Origin: an uncultured Oscillospiraceae bacterium
GTDB lineage: Bacteria; Bacillota; Clostridia; Oscillospirales; Acutalibacteraceae
NCBI GenBank assembly: GCA_900556765.1
Contig: USQH01000023.1
Coordinates: 1 to 16,054 of the forward strand
Reading direction: 5' to 3'
Length of the DNA stretch: 16,054 nucleotides
The notes under the pieces are model-generated. The model was not told the DNA's origin. It did not search any database and saw only the letters and a program-made list of their open reading frames with translations. This document shows, in pieces, positions 6,932-14,681 of the stretch. Made by a program: the position numbers and the translations under genes. Within the stretch, counting starts at the first letter, position 1, and the number at the start of each line of letters is the position of its first letter.

Positions 6932-7729
6932 TCAGTTGGCTTTGAATACGCTTATTATGTGCTGCGGACAGGCTTCCTCGCACTTTCCGCAGCCGATGCA
7001 TTTGTCGGGCGCAACCTTTGCCACAAAGTTTTCGACCGTTACCGCGCCGTATTCGCACGCTTTCACGCACTTCATACAGCCGATGCAGCCGGTCGCGCAA
7101 TCTTTGCGTGTGACGGCGCCCTTGTCGGAGTTCATGCATCGCACAACCGCGCGGTCGTCGGCGTCGGTCACACGAATGATATGCTTCGGGCAGACAGCGG
7201 CGCATTTTCCGCAGGCGCCGCAAAGCGCCGGATCGACCGCCGCAACGCCGTTATTCACTGTGATTGCGCCGTATTCGCATACCGCCGCGCAATCGCCCAG
7301 TCCGATACATCCGTATCGGCAGGCGGCAGGACCTGCGGCAAGCATTGATGCCGCCGCGCAGGAGTTTATGCCGCGGTAATCGAATTTGTCGGCGGTAAAT
7401 TCGCCGCTGCCGCGGCACATTACCACGGCGTATTTGCGGCGCAGATCGCCGACCGACGTGCCCATAATTTCGGCGATCGCGGTTGCTGCCGCGGAGCCTC
7501 CCGGACCGCACAGCGACGGCTCGGCCTCTCCGGCGGCGACAGCGGCGGCGTAGGAATCGCATCCGGCATAGCCGCAGGCGCCGCAGTTGGCTCCCGGCAG
7601 CTCGGAGCGCACCTTTTCGGCGCGTTCGTCGACCTTTACGCCGAGAAAATGGGACGCAAGTGCGAGCATAACACCGCACACGAGTCCGATACCGGCGACG
7701 ATAAGGACGGGAACAAGGATATCAGTCAT
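6932..7729 (-). CDS. rnfB: Rnf complex iron-sulfur subunit RnfB
   Basis: The 265-residue ferredoxin-docking subunit of the Rnf complex, which takes electrons from reduced ferredoxin and passes them towards the membrane subunits. An N-terminal membrane helix (about 5-27) is followed by the Fe-S domain typical of RnfB, with Cys49, 52, 57 and 74. Four further cysteine quartets follow: CRYGCIGLGDCAAVC (137-151), CGACGKCAAVC (170-180), CATGCIGCMKCVKAC (211-225) and CIGCGKCEEAC (244-254). The protein could thus hold about five [4Fe-4S] clusters, the extended clostridial form rather than the shorter proteobacterial one. It is the last gene of the operon, 18 bp after rnfA, with GGAGG before its ATG. 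Confidence 0.95.
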   Translation of the reverse strand: MTDILVPVLIVAGIGLVCGVMLALASHFLGVKVDERAEKVRSELPGANCGACGYAGCDSYAAAVAAGEAEPSLCGPGGSAAATAIAEIMGTSVGDLRRKYAVVMCRGSGEFTADKFDYRGINSCAAASMLAAGPAACRYGCIGLGDCAAVCEYGAITVNNGVAAVDPALCGACGKCAAVCPKHIIRVTDADDRAVVRCMNSDKGAVTRKDCATGCIGCMKCVKACEYGAVTVENFVAKVAPDKCIGCGKCEEACPQHIISVFKAN

Positions 7730-7747
7730 TGTTACAGCCGCCTCCTT

Positions 7748-8338
7748 TTACGCAAATATGTTCTCGACGATGCCGCCGAGTCCGAGAAAGGACAAAGCCA
7801 CGATCGACGCCGCAATAAGCGTGATCGGCAGTCCTTTGAGCGATTCGGGAATGTCGCTCGACTCCATTCTGCCGCGAACGCCCGAAAAGAGCATCATCGC
7901 GACCAGGAAACCGACTCCTGCGCCGAATGAGTTGACCAGCGACTGACCGTAGGTCATGCCTTCGCTGATGTTGAGCACCGTAACGCCCAAAACGGCGCAG
8001 TTGGTGGTTATCAGCGGCAGGTAAATGCCGAGCGCCTGATAAAGCGGCGGCGAAAATTTCTTTATCGCCGTTTCAATGAGCTGTACCAGCGCGGCGATTA
8101 TCAGTATGAAAACGATGGTTTGCAGATACTCAAGTCCGTACGGAACGAGTATGCTGTTGTATACCGGCCAGGTCGCGGCGGTTGCGACGACCATGACCAG
8201 CGTTACCGCGACGCTCATTGAAAAGGCGGTGGATACCTTTTTCGACACGCCGAGGAAGGGGCATATACCGAGAAATTTTGACAAAACGAAGTTGTTTGTC
8301 AATACCGCGGCGAAGAAAATTATCAGCATTTGTTTCAT
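7748..8338 (-). CDS. rnfA: Rnf complex membrane subunit RnfA
   Basis: A 196-residue integral membrane subunit with about six transmembrane helices. RnfA and RnfE are related, inverted proteins that together hold an intramembrane Fe-S cluster on the electron path. The conserved cysteines are visible as Cys26 in FLGICPFLGV and Cys114 in TTNCAVLG. Length and the GLEYLQTIVFILIIAALVQ region are standard for the family. Its ATG overlaps the rnfE stop in an ATGA arrangement, so translation is probably coupled. Confidence 0.95.
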   Translation of the reverse strand: MKQMLIIFFAAVLTNNFVLSKFLGICPFLGVSKKVSTAFSMSVAVTLVMVVATAATWPVYNSILVPYGLEYLQTIVFILIIAALVQLIETAIKKFSPPLYQALGIYLPLITTNCAVLGVTVLNISEGMTYGQSLVNSFGAGVGFLVAMMLFSGVRGRMESSDIPESLKGLPITLIAASIVALSFLGLGGIVENIFA

Positions 8339-9015
8339 TCGGCGTCACCTCCGGCGGTGTTTCCGCAGGCAGGGCAGGCGGCGCAGTTGCCGTCGCAGCT
8401 TTCCGCCGATTTCGGCTCGGCGTCAAGCCGCTTCGCCAGCTTGTTTGACAGGGCGATCAACACGCCGAAGACAAAGAAGCCTCCCGGCGGCAGCAGCATG
8501 AGCGTCATCGGCTCGATAGCGCCGGCGGTCACCGCGATGCCGAATATCGTGCCGGCTCCGAGCAGCTCGCGTATCATGCCCATGAGCAGCAGCGCGGCGG
8601 TGAAGCCGATACCCATTCCGAGACCGTCGCAGACCGACGCAAGCGGCTTGTTTTTGCCGGCGAACATCTCCGCACGGGCGAGGATTATGCAGTTGACGAC
8701 TATCAGCGGCAGATAAATGCCGAGCGCCGAGTAAAGAGTGTCGTAAAAATATGCTTTCAGAAGCATTTGTATCACGGTAACGAATCCGGCAATTATGGTG
8801 ATGTAGGCAGGTATGCGGACTTTATCGGGAATAACCTTTCGCAGCAGGGAAATGGTCAGGTTGGAGCCGATAAGCACAAAGGTCGCCGCCAGTCCCATTC
8901 CGATGCCGTTTATGGCGGAGGTGGTGACGGCAAGGGTCGGGCAGGTGCCGAGTATCAGGCGCAGGGTAGGATTTTCGCGGACTATTCCGTTTTTGATTAT
9001 GTCAATGTTTTTCAC
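8335..9015 (-). CDS. rnfE: Rnf complex membrane subunit RnfE, with cysteine-rich tail
   Basis: A 226-residue membrane subunit, partner of RnfA. Cys25 in ILGTCPTLAVTT and Cys109 in VVNCIILARAE are the expected ligands of the shared intramembrane Fe-S cluster. About six transmembrane helices span residues 20-195. After the last helix comes a hydrophilic tail with Cys207, 211, 214 and 217 (SCDGNCAACPACG), a C-x3-C-x2-C-x2-C pattern that could bind a metal or Fe-S cluster and is absent from the short proteobacterial RnfE. The gene begins one base after the rnfG stop and its own stop overlaps the rnfA start. Confidence 0.94.
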   Translation of the reverse strand: MKNIDIIKNGIVRENPTLRLILGTCPTLAVTTSAINGIGMGLAATFVLIGSNLTISLLRKVIPDKVRIPAYITIIAGFVTVIQMLLKAYFYDTLYSALGIYLPLIVVNCIILARAEMFAGKNKPLASVCDGLGMGIGFTAALLLMGMIRELLGAGTIFGIAVTAGAIEPMTLMLLPPGGFFVFGVLIALSNKLAKRLDAEPKSAESCDGNCAACPACGNTAGGDAE

Positions 9016-9016
9016 G

Positions 9017-9541
9017 TTATTCCGCCTCCTTTACGCTGTCGAATATTTTGACAGCCTCGCTGACCGCCTCACAGACGGCGCGCGATGTCATGGTCGCGCT
9101 GGTGACGGCGGATATCTCGCCGCCGTCCTTTGTCACGCTTTGCGCACCCGATTTGCCGATGAACCGGTCGGTGAAGTCGGGCTTAGCGGCGTTTTGACCC
9201 AGTCCCGGCGTCTCGTCATCACATGAGAGGACGGTCACCGCGGCAATGGTGCCGTCGGCGTTAATTCCGGTCATCACGGTGACGAGCGAGCCGCTGTATC
9301 CGCTTTTTGCAGAGGTGGTTATAACATATCCGATGACAGAGCCGCTGCTTTTCGCGGCGTAGCAGCCGTCGGCAATCATTTCGTAGTCATCGGCAGGCAG
9401 TACGACGGCGCGCGCCGCCTGCTCAGCCGCCGCTTCGGCCTTTGCGACCGTGTCGGCGGTCAGCAGATTTGCTCCCGCAACGGCGGCGGTCACGACAATG
9501 CATATTACGGTAAGGATAATCGCAGGCTTAAGTATCTTCAT
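9017..9541 (-). CDS. rnfG: Rnf complex FMN-binding subunit RnfG
   Basis: A 174-residue subunit with one N-terminal membrane helix (5-27) and an FMN-binding domain outside the membrane. FMN is bound covalently through phosphate to a threonine; the site here is SAVTSAT (144-150), so Thr150 is the predicted attachment residue. The motif has Ser144 where the common form has Asp, and Ser148 where Gly is common. The start is the ATG at 9541, whose A is shared with the rnfD stop (TGATG) and which follows a GGAGG site; the same frame continues upstream as an antisense-like extension over rnfD that should be ignored. The apbE gene at the head of the operon encodes the likely flavin transferase. Confidence 0.93.
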   Translation of the reverse strand: MKILKPAIILTVICIVVTAAVAGANLLTADTVAKAEAAAEQAARAVVLPADDYEMIADGCYAAKSSGSVIGYVITTSAKSGYSGSLVTVMTGINADGTIAAVTVLSCDDETPGLGQNAAKPDFTDRFIGKSGAQSVTKDGGEISAVTSATMTSRAVCEAVSEAVKIFDSVKEAE

Positions 9542-10485
9542 CACTGCGCCTCCTTTTTTGCTTTCACCGTGCCGAACGGACGGGTCATGACCAGACGGTC
9601 GATATGCGGAGTAAGTATGTTCATAAGCAGTATTGCGAAGGAGACGCCCTCCGGCAGAGAGCCGTACACGCGTATTATCGCAGTGATAAGTCCGCAGCCG
9701 AGCGCAAAAATAACCTTGCCCCATTCGGTGGTCGGCGAGGTGACGTAATCGGTCGCCATGAATATCGCGCCGATGAGCAGTCCGCCCGACAGAACGCCCT
9801 TGATCGGGTCGGCGCCGCAAAGGTACAGCACGGCGGCGGTCGTACCGATGAATACGAGCGGAATGGTCGGCGTTATGACGCGGCGGCAGACGAGCCACAC
9901 ACCGCCGACAATCAGGGCAACGGCGCAGGTCTCACCGAGCGAGCCGCCTGTTTTACCGAGCAGCATATCAATGTATGTAGCGCCGCCATCGTATGTTGAA
10001 GCAAGCGGAGTCGCCGTTGTTACGGCGTCGGATGAGCCACTGAGCCAGCTAAACGGCTCGACCCAGTCGGTCATGGCGGCGGTGAATGACATCATCAGCA
10101 CGATTCTGCCGACAATGGCAGGGTTGGCAAAGTTTTGACCTATTCCGCCGAACATCTGCTTGACGACCACTATGGCGACGGCGGAGCCGATCATCGCCAT
10201 CCACAGCGGCAGTGTGGACGGCAGTCCGAGAGCGACCAGCAGACCTGTTACAATTGCCGACAGGTCGCCGACGGTCGATTCGCGTTTCATTATGCGGCGG
10301 CAAGCCCATTCGCTGAAAACGGCGGTGGCAACGCACACAGCTATCAGCAAAGCGGCGTTGTATCCGAAGTAAACTATGCTCATTACCGACGCCGGCAGCA
10401 GGGCGATTATCACGTCGAGCATTACCTTGCGCGTCGAGTCACCGCTGTAAATGTGCGGCGACGGAGAAACCATTAATTTATCCAT
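9541..10485 (-). CDS. rnfD: Rnf complex membrane subunit RnfD
   Basis: A 314-residue polytopic membrane subunit with about nine or ten helices, related to NqrB, carrying a covalent FMN and thought to form part of the ion-translocating path. It opens with the family signature SPSPHIYSGDSTRKVM (7-22), and GQNFANPAIVGR (116-127) is also typical. The flavinylation motif is DAVTTATPL (153-161), so Thr159 is the predicted FMN-bearing residue. The gene starts 9 bp after rnfC, and its stop shares a base with the rnfG start. Confidence 0.95.
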   Translation of the reverse strand: MDKLMVSPSPHIYSGDSTRKVMLDVIIALLPASVMSIVYFGYNAALLIAVCVATAVFSEWACRRIMKRESTVGDLSAIVTGLLVALGLPSTLPLWMAMIGSAVAIVVVKQMFGGIGQNFANPAIVGRIVLMMSFTAAMTDWVEPFSWLSGSSDAVTTATPLASTYDGGATYIDMLLGKTGGSLGETCAVALIVGGVWLVCRRVITPTIPLVFIGTTAAVLYLCGADPIKGVLSGGLLIGAIFMATDYVTSPTTEWGKVIFALGCGLITAIIRVYGSLPEGVSFAILLMNILTPHIDRLVMTRPFGTVKAKKEAQ

Positions 10486-10494
10486 TTTATCGGC

Positions 10495-11823
10495 TCACCT
10501 CACTTTTTGCTTTGCCATCTTCATCGACTGAACGAGCGGTCTGTGCGCCGGACAGCCGAAGGAGCAGCAGCCGCATTCCATACAGCTCAGCACCGACAGC
10601 TTTTTCAGCCGTTCGATGTCGTCGGTTTTGAGCGCCTGCTCGACCGCGACGGGCATCAGCCTCATCGGGCAGTGAGCAACGCATTTTCCGCAGCGTATGC
10701 AGGCGGTAGGTGTCGGCGGAGTTGCGTCGCGCCCGTCAAAGAGCAGGATCGCGTTGGTGTTCTTCATAACGGGCAGGTCGGGGTCATAGACTGCCGTGCC
10801 CATCATCGGGCCGCCGAAAAGTATTTTTTTGGCGTCGCAAAGAGTGCCGCCGCAGAAATCGACCACGTCGCATATGCGCGTTCCTATCGGGACGATGACA
10901 TTCTGAGGATTTTTGACCGCGCTGCCGTCGACGGTAACGCGCTTTGACACCAGCGGCATACCCGTTTTCAGGTAGCGTGCGAGGAATGCGACGCTGGTGA
11001 TGTTCATGACTATACATCCGACGTCGGCAGGCAGCTTTCCGGCAGGCACTACGCGCCCCGTTGCCGAACGAATCATCACTTTTTCGGCTCCCTGAGGATA
11101 TTTGGATTGCAGCTTCATTATTTTAACAGCGTCACCGCAACGGTCGTCGCGAGACGCTATGTCGGCGAGAATGCGTATCGCCTCCGGTTTATTGTCCTCG
11201 ACGCATATTACGACGCGCTCGATGCCGAGCAGTTCCTTTACGCGGTATACGCCGTACAGAACGTCGTCGGGATGCTCGATACATTCACGGTAGTCGGAGG
11301 TTATGTACGGTTCACATTCGGCGCAGTTGATTATCAGCGTGTCGATTATCTTGTCGGGTGACGGCGACAGCTTTACCGCCGCCGGAAATCCCGCACCGCC
11401 CAGTCCGACCAGTCCGCTTGCACGGACTGCGGCGACAAATTGCTCGCGGTCGTTTATCTGCGGAGGCGCGACTGACGGGTCGGGCGTCATCATGCCGTTG
11501 GAGTCGATGACGATAAATTCAACCTGCTGACCGGTCGCCGTCGTGCGTGTGAATACTGACGAAACGGTGCCCGATACAGACGCGTGAACGGGCGCGGAGA
11601 CAGGACTTTGCGCGTCGGCAATGAGCTGACCGACCTTTACCTCGTCGCCCTTTTTGACCAGCGGCACACAGGGCGCGCCGATGTGCTGGTGAACGGGAAT
11701 AAACACCTGCTGCGGCGGTGGCATGGTGACCGACGGCGAATCGATCGTGTTTTTTCGGTGCGGTACTCTAACACCGCCTACGGGGCGCTTGACCGGTTTG
11801 ATTATTTGAGTTAGGTATTTCAA
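10495..11823 (-). CDS. rnfC: Rnf complex NADH-binding subunit RnfC
   Basis: A 442-residue peripheral cytoplasmic subunit that binds NAD(H) and FMN and passes electrons through two [4Fe-4S] clusters. It has an N-terminal GGVRVPHRKN (16-25), a lipoyl-like segment (about 40-110), GLGGAGFPAAVK (140-151), NCAECEPY (167-173), and two quartets, CIRCGKCVAHC (375-385) and CMECGCCSFGC (414-424). It is related to the 51-kDa subunit of complex I. The start codon is TTG: no in-frame ATG gives the family N-terminus, GGAGGAG lies 7 bases upstream, and the TTG overlaps the stop of the Gx gene (TTGA). Confidence 0.95.
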   Translation of the reverse strand: MKYLTQIIKPVKRPVGGVRVPHRKNTIDSPSVTMPPPQQVFIPVHQHIGAPCVPLVKKGDEVKVGQLIADAQSPVSAPVHASVSGTVSSVFTRTTATGQQVEFIVIDSNGMMTPDPSVAPPQINDREQFVAAVRASGLVGLGGAGFPAAVKLSPSPDKIIDTLIINCAECEPYITSDYRECIEHPDDVLYGVYRVKELLGIERVVICVEDNKPEAIRILADIASRDDRCGDAVKIMKLQSKYPQGAEKVMIRSATGRVVPAGKLPADVGCIVMNITSVAFLARYLKTGMPLVSKRVTVDGSAVKNPQNVIVPIGTRICDVVDFCGGTLCDAKKILFGGPMMGTAVYDPDLPVMKNTNAILLFDGRDATPPTPTACIRCGKCVAHCPMRLMPVAVEQALKTDDIERLKKLSVLSCMECGCCSFGCPAHRPLVQSMKMAKQKVR

Positions 11824-12356
11824 GGCTTCTCTCCTCCATTACCGTTTTTGTCAAGTTCCAGGCGACTTATCGTCGGGATCAGGTATTTAAGCAGTATTGC
11901 TGTGACCGTGCCGGTCAGCACGGCGAAAATAAGCAGTATCGGTATATAGCATATCATTGCACCGCCCATCACCGCAACGGCTATCGCGAGCTGAGCGGCG
12001 TTGTGAGCCGCAGCTCCGGCTACGCCAAGCCCAATCAGCCCGAATTTGCGGCTGCGCGAAAGAATGAAAATGACGAGGGCTGACAGAACTCCGCCTGCCG
12101 CAGACATAGCGCCTGCGGTGACGCCGCGCGTCAGCAGAGCGAACGCGCCCTTTGCAAGAGCGATAAAAAGCGCGGGCGATATCATACCGTTCATCGCCAG
12201 AAACATGGTGATGATATTGGACAGGCCGAGCTTTGCGCCCGGCGGCATAAACGGAAAGGCAGGCAGCATATTCTCCGCCGCCGATATTGCGACCGCCGAC
12301 GCTGCCAGCAATCCGAGCATGGCAGTGCGGCGCGCGCTCCGGTTTTTTCTTACCAT
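11820..12356 (-). CDS. Gx transporter family membrane protein (heptaprenyl diphosphate synthase component I family)
   Basis: A 178-residue membrane protein of the family named Gx transporter or heptaprenyl diphosphate synthase component I. It has about five hydrophobic segments between residues 12 and 165. The AENMLPAFPFMPPGAKLGLSNIITMF segment near 27-52, with PGAKLGLSN, is the family's hallmark. The fold resembles ECF-type substrate-binding membrane proteins, but the substrate is not established and the old enzyme name is probably misleading. It overlaps the NusG-II gene by 7 bp and the rnfC start by 4 bp, so it is tied into the Rnf operon. A quinone, flavin or maturation role linked to Rnf is speculation. 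Confidence 0.8.
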   Translation of the reverse strand: MVRKNRSARRTAMLGLLAASAVAISAAENMLPAFPFMPPGAKLGLSNIITMFLAMNGMISPALFIALAKGAFALLTRGVTAGAMSAAGGVLSALVIFILSRSRKFGLIGLGVAGAAAHNAAQLAIAVAVMGGAMICYIPILLIFAVLTGTVTAILLKYLIPTISRLELDKNGNGGEKP

Positions 12357-12700
12357 GTCACACCGTCCGTTTCGCGCTCACCCGTAACGGTGACGGCCAC
12401 CCTGTTCGGCAGGCAAACGGCGGCGTCTCCCGCGCGCCGCAGATGCCCTGTGCGTATGCAGTTTTTGTCCGCGCAATCGGAGCCGCTGATCCACGCCTCG
12501 CCGCCGCTGACGGTCACGGTGACCGCGCCGACGGTTAGCTCGCCGTCCTTATCAAGCGGCAGCACGGCGGCGGTCTTGCCGTTTTCGGTAATCTTTACTT
12601 CGCCGCCGCTTTGCCGCGGACGCAGCAGCACAACGCCGCACAGAATAACAAGCAGCGCTATTATTACCGCGTCTGCTTTTTTGAAAAGCGGCCTGTTCAT
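12350..12700 (-). CDS. NusG domain II-containing protein, membrane-anchored
   Basis: A 116-residue protein with one N-terminal membrane helix (about 10-27) and a small beta-rich domain that should lie outside the membrane. Cys76, Cys81 and Cys96 sit in SDCADKNCIRTG and VCLPNRVAV, the conserved pattern of NusG domain II proteins of Firmicutes. It is not a transcription factor; its function is unknown. These proteins often sit beside the Gx family gene and Rnf genes, as here, suggesting a role in assembly or in external redox chemistry. The ATG at 12700 is chosen because AGGAG lies 11 bases upstream; a GTG four codons earlier overlaps that site and could not use it. Confidence 0.75.
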   Translation of the reverse strand: MNRPLFKKADAVIIALLVILCGVVLLRPRQSGGEVKITENGKTAAVLPLDKDGELTVGAVTVTVSGGEAWISGSDCADKNCIRTGHLRRAGDAAVCLPNRVAVTVTGERETDGVTW

Positions 12701-12762
12701 GCGGTGGATCACTCCTTATCTCGGCGGTTGATTACAGTAAAAGGCAGTTTGTTTCCATTATT

Positions 12763-12780
12763 CAATTTGCTTTCAAATTG
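12763..12780. promoter_or_regulatory. AT-rich hairpin between apbE and the NusG-II gene
   Basis: CAATTTG (12763-12769) and CAAATTG (12774-12780) form a 7-bp stem with a 4-base loop in the 106-bp gap between the apbE stop and the NusG-II ATG, the largest gap in the operon. There is no T-run after it on the minus strand, so it is not a standard terminator. It may be an mRNA stability or processing element. The thermodynamic strength is low. Confidence 0.3.
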
Positions 12781-12806
12781 GAACAGCCTTATTTTAATGT
12801 ATTAAC

Positions 12807-13820
12807 TTAACGTATTAACGTATATTCGGTATTGCTCAGTAAAAATGAGTTCTTCAGACCGTCGGTCACTCTCACTGTCATGTCATCGGTGACGAAAACG
12901 GCGTTTGCGCCGTACTTTTTCAGCAGCGGCAGTGACCGATCGTATCCCAAAAGAAAGCAGGCGGTCGCAAGAGCGTCCGACAGAATGCCGCTGTTTGCCG
13001 CCACGGTGACCGAAGTCAGTCCGGTCTTTGCGGGATAGCCGGTGATTCCGCTGAAAATGTGATGATATTTCACACCGTCGGCAATAAAAAAGCGCTCCTC
13101 ACTGCCGGAGGTGGAGACAAATGCGGTTCCGCTGAAGGTAAGCGTGCCTAGCGCGGTGTTTACGTCGCCGGGAACGGCAACGGCGATGCTCCAGTCACCG
13201 TCGGGCTTTTTACCGTAGCACAGTATACTGCCGCCCACTGCTGCAACGGCGGCGGTCGCCTTCCGTTCGGAAAGCAGGTCGGCTATTTTGTCACAGGCGG
13301 CGCCCTTTCCGACCGCGCCGAAATCAAGCTCCGCCGACTTGTTGCTCAAAGTGACCTCGTCGCCGCTTACAGTGACCGACGTGTCGCAGTCGGCAAGCGT
13401 CGCGGCAATCTCGTCGGCGGTCGGCACGCGTGCGTTATCCGAGCCTATGCCCCATAATGCACAAAGACGCCTAAGCGACAGCGAAAACTCACCGTCGGTA
13501 TCGTCGGTCAGCGGCAGTGCGGCGTTCAGTATCGCCGCCGCTTGGGGCGCGGAAACAGGCTTGCCTGCCGCGGCGTTTATGAGAGCCACCTCGGAGGTCG
13601 GAATACTCCACGAAAGGGCGTTTTCCAACGCTGTCGTCTCGCGCAGTGCGGCCGCCGCAAGGTCGCTTGCTCGGTCGCCGTAAACGGTCACGCTGACGGT
13701 GGTGTCCATTGCAAAACCGTCAATGCGTGAACTGTCGGCTTTTTTGGCGCAGGAGCAGACAGCGGTCAGCATGACCGCCGCAAGCAAAATGAATATTATG
13801 CTTTTAACCGAGCTTTTCAA
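12807..13820 (-). CDS. apbE: FAD:protein FMN transferase (ApbE family), lipoprotein
   Basis: A 337-residue ApbE-type enzyme that uses FAD to attach FMN covalently to a threonine of target proteins; the natural targets here are RnfG and RnfD encoded downstream. A hydrophobic signal (6-21) ends at Cys22 or Cys24 (LTAVCSC), indicating a lipoprotein on the outer face of the membrane. Family motifs are FAMDTTVSV (36-44), ELDFGAVGKGAACDK (164-178), AVGGSILCYG (194-203), HHIFSGITGYPA (253-264) and the Mg-binding SDALATA (281-287). The HHI segment has SGI where DPK is more usual. Translation appears to begin at a TTG, because an in-frame TAA lies three codons upstream and the first ATG would lose the signal; GGTAGGT provides a site. 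It heads the Rnf unit. Confidence 0.92.
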   Translation of the reverse strand: MKSSVKSIIFILLAAVMLTAVCSCAKKADSSRIDGFAMDTTVSVTVYGDRASDLAAAALRETTALENALSWSIPTSEVALINAAAGKPVSAPQAAAILNAALPLTDDTDGEFSLSLRRLCALWGIGSDNARVPTADEIAATLADCDTSVTVSGDEVTLSNKSAELDFGAVGKGAACDKIADLLSERKATAAVAAVGGSILCYGKKPDGDWSIAVAVPGDVNTALGTLTFSGTAFVSTSGSEERFFIADGVKYHHIFSGITGYPAKTGLTSVTVAANSGILSDALATACFLLGYDRSLPLLKKYGANAVFVTDDMTVRVTDGLKNSFLLSNTEYTLIR

Positions 13821-13839
13821 TTCTGTTTACCTACCCGTT

Positions 13840-13869
13840 ATTGTATCATTTTCAGCGGTCAAATTTCAA
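13840..13869 (-). promoter_or_regulatory. Promoter of the apbE-rnf operon
   Basis: On the minus strand TTGAAA (13864-13869) and TACAAT (13840-13845) are 18 bases apart, each one base off consensus, and a TGA before the -10 makes an extended -10. The -35 overlaps the HAD gene stop codon. Start near 13833 leaves only about 12 leader bases, enough for the ribosome binding site. Read-through from the HAD gene is also possible because no terminator lies between. Confidence 0.55.
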
Positions 13870-14681
13870 CAATTTGCGGCAATTTGCAGCAAGAACTTTG
13901 CCACTCCGTCGTTATAGTTCTCGCCGATGACGATGTCGGCAGCCGACTTGACGTCATCACAGGCGTTTCCGACCGCGACCGCGACGTCGGCAGCCTCAAA
14001 CATACCGAGGTCGTTGTAATTGTCGCCGAACGCGACTATGCAGTCGTATCCGAGGGCGCGCAGCCGCTCGATGCCCGATTTTTTGTTGGCTTTGTCGGAA
14101 AATGCCTCTAAAAAGTAGTAGTCGGAATAATTGTCGGCGTAAAGGACGTAACTGACGCCGCCGATATGCGAGAGCCTGTCGGCAATGCGGCACAGGCGGT
14201 CGTGTTCGCCGACAGCGTTCATGTAAACGACCCTGTCGCCGCCGCGGTAATTCACCACTTCGTTGTAGTCAAGAAACATTTTCTTACGCGCGGTGAAAAA
14301 GTCGCGCTCGTATGCGTTGTTAAAGCCGGAGACCTCGACCTCAATGCGGCCGTTTTTGAAATAATACACATTCGGAAAGTGACCCTCCGACAAAAATGCG
14401 TTTAACGCTTGCCTGACCGTGTTTTCGGGAAAGTAGTAGACCTCCAGCGCTTTGCCGGCGGAAAGATCGGTCAGGAAAACGCCGTTCATCAGCACTGCCG
14501 GCGCGTTGGTTTTGAGCGTTGGCACGACCATTCGCGCCGAGCCGATCGAACGGGCGGTGGCAATGGTGAAGCAGCCGCCGTTATCGACAAAGCTGTTTAC
14601 CGTCGACAGCGTAAAATCGCTTATCTCCGCGTTTTTGCCGAGCAAAGTTCCGTCAAGATCGGTAATGTACAGCGTTTTCAT
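13866..14681 (-). CDS. Cof-type HAD-IIB family phosphatase
   Basis: A 271-residue HAD-superfamily hydrolase of the Cof/IIB class, typically a cytoplasmic sugar-phosphate or flavin/pyridoxal-phosphate phosphatase. Motif I is DLDGT (8-12) with nucleophile Asp8 and acid-base Asp10; motif II is the ATARS threonine (Thr42); the motif III lysine is near 200-201; motif IV is GDNYND (219-224). The large cap domain between 80 and 190 fixes the substrate, which cannot be deduced. Its ATG overlaps the ABC-F stop (ATGA) and has GGAGGA six bases upstream inside that gene, so the two are cotranslated. Its 3' end carries the apparent Rnf operon promoter. Confidence 0.9.
   Translation of the reverse strand: MKTLYITDLDGTLLGKNAEISDFTLSTVNSFVDNGGCFTIATARSIGSARMVVPTLKTNAPAVLMNGVFLTDLSAGKALEVYYFPENTVRQALNAFLSEGHFPNVYYFKNGRIEVEVSGFNNAYERDFFTARKKMFLDYNEVVNYRGGDRVVYMNAVGEHDRLCRIADRLSHIGGVSYVLYADNYSDYYFLEAFSDKANKKSGIERLRALGYDCIVAFGDNYNDLGMFEAADVAVAVGNACDDVKSAADIVIGENYNDGVAKFLLQIAANC

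Noticed and set aside
6747..7379. Plus-strand frame of 210 codons entering rnfB
   Set aside because: Most of it is antisense to rnfB; its regular Cys/Ala/His-rich pattern mirrors the Fe-S motifs of rnfB.
9542..9898. Upstream extension of the rnfG frame by 119 codons
   Set aside because: The extension overlaps rnfD in another frame and is rich in Arg/His; the real start at 9541 has a ribosome binding site and gives the normal RnfG N-terminus.
12710..12712. GTG as start of the NusG-II gene
   Set aside because: It overlaps the AGGAG site itself, leaving no spacing; the ATG at 12700 is better placed.
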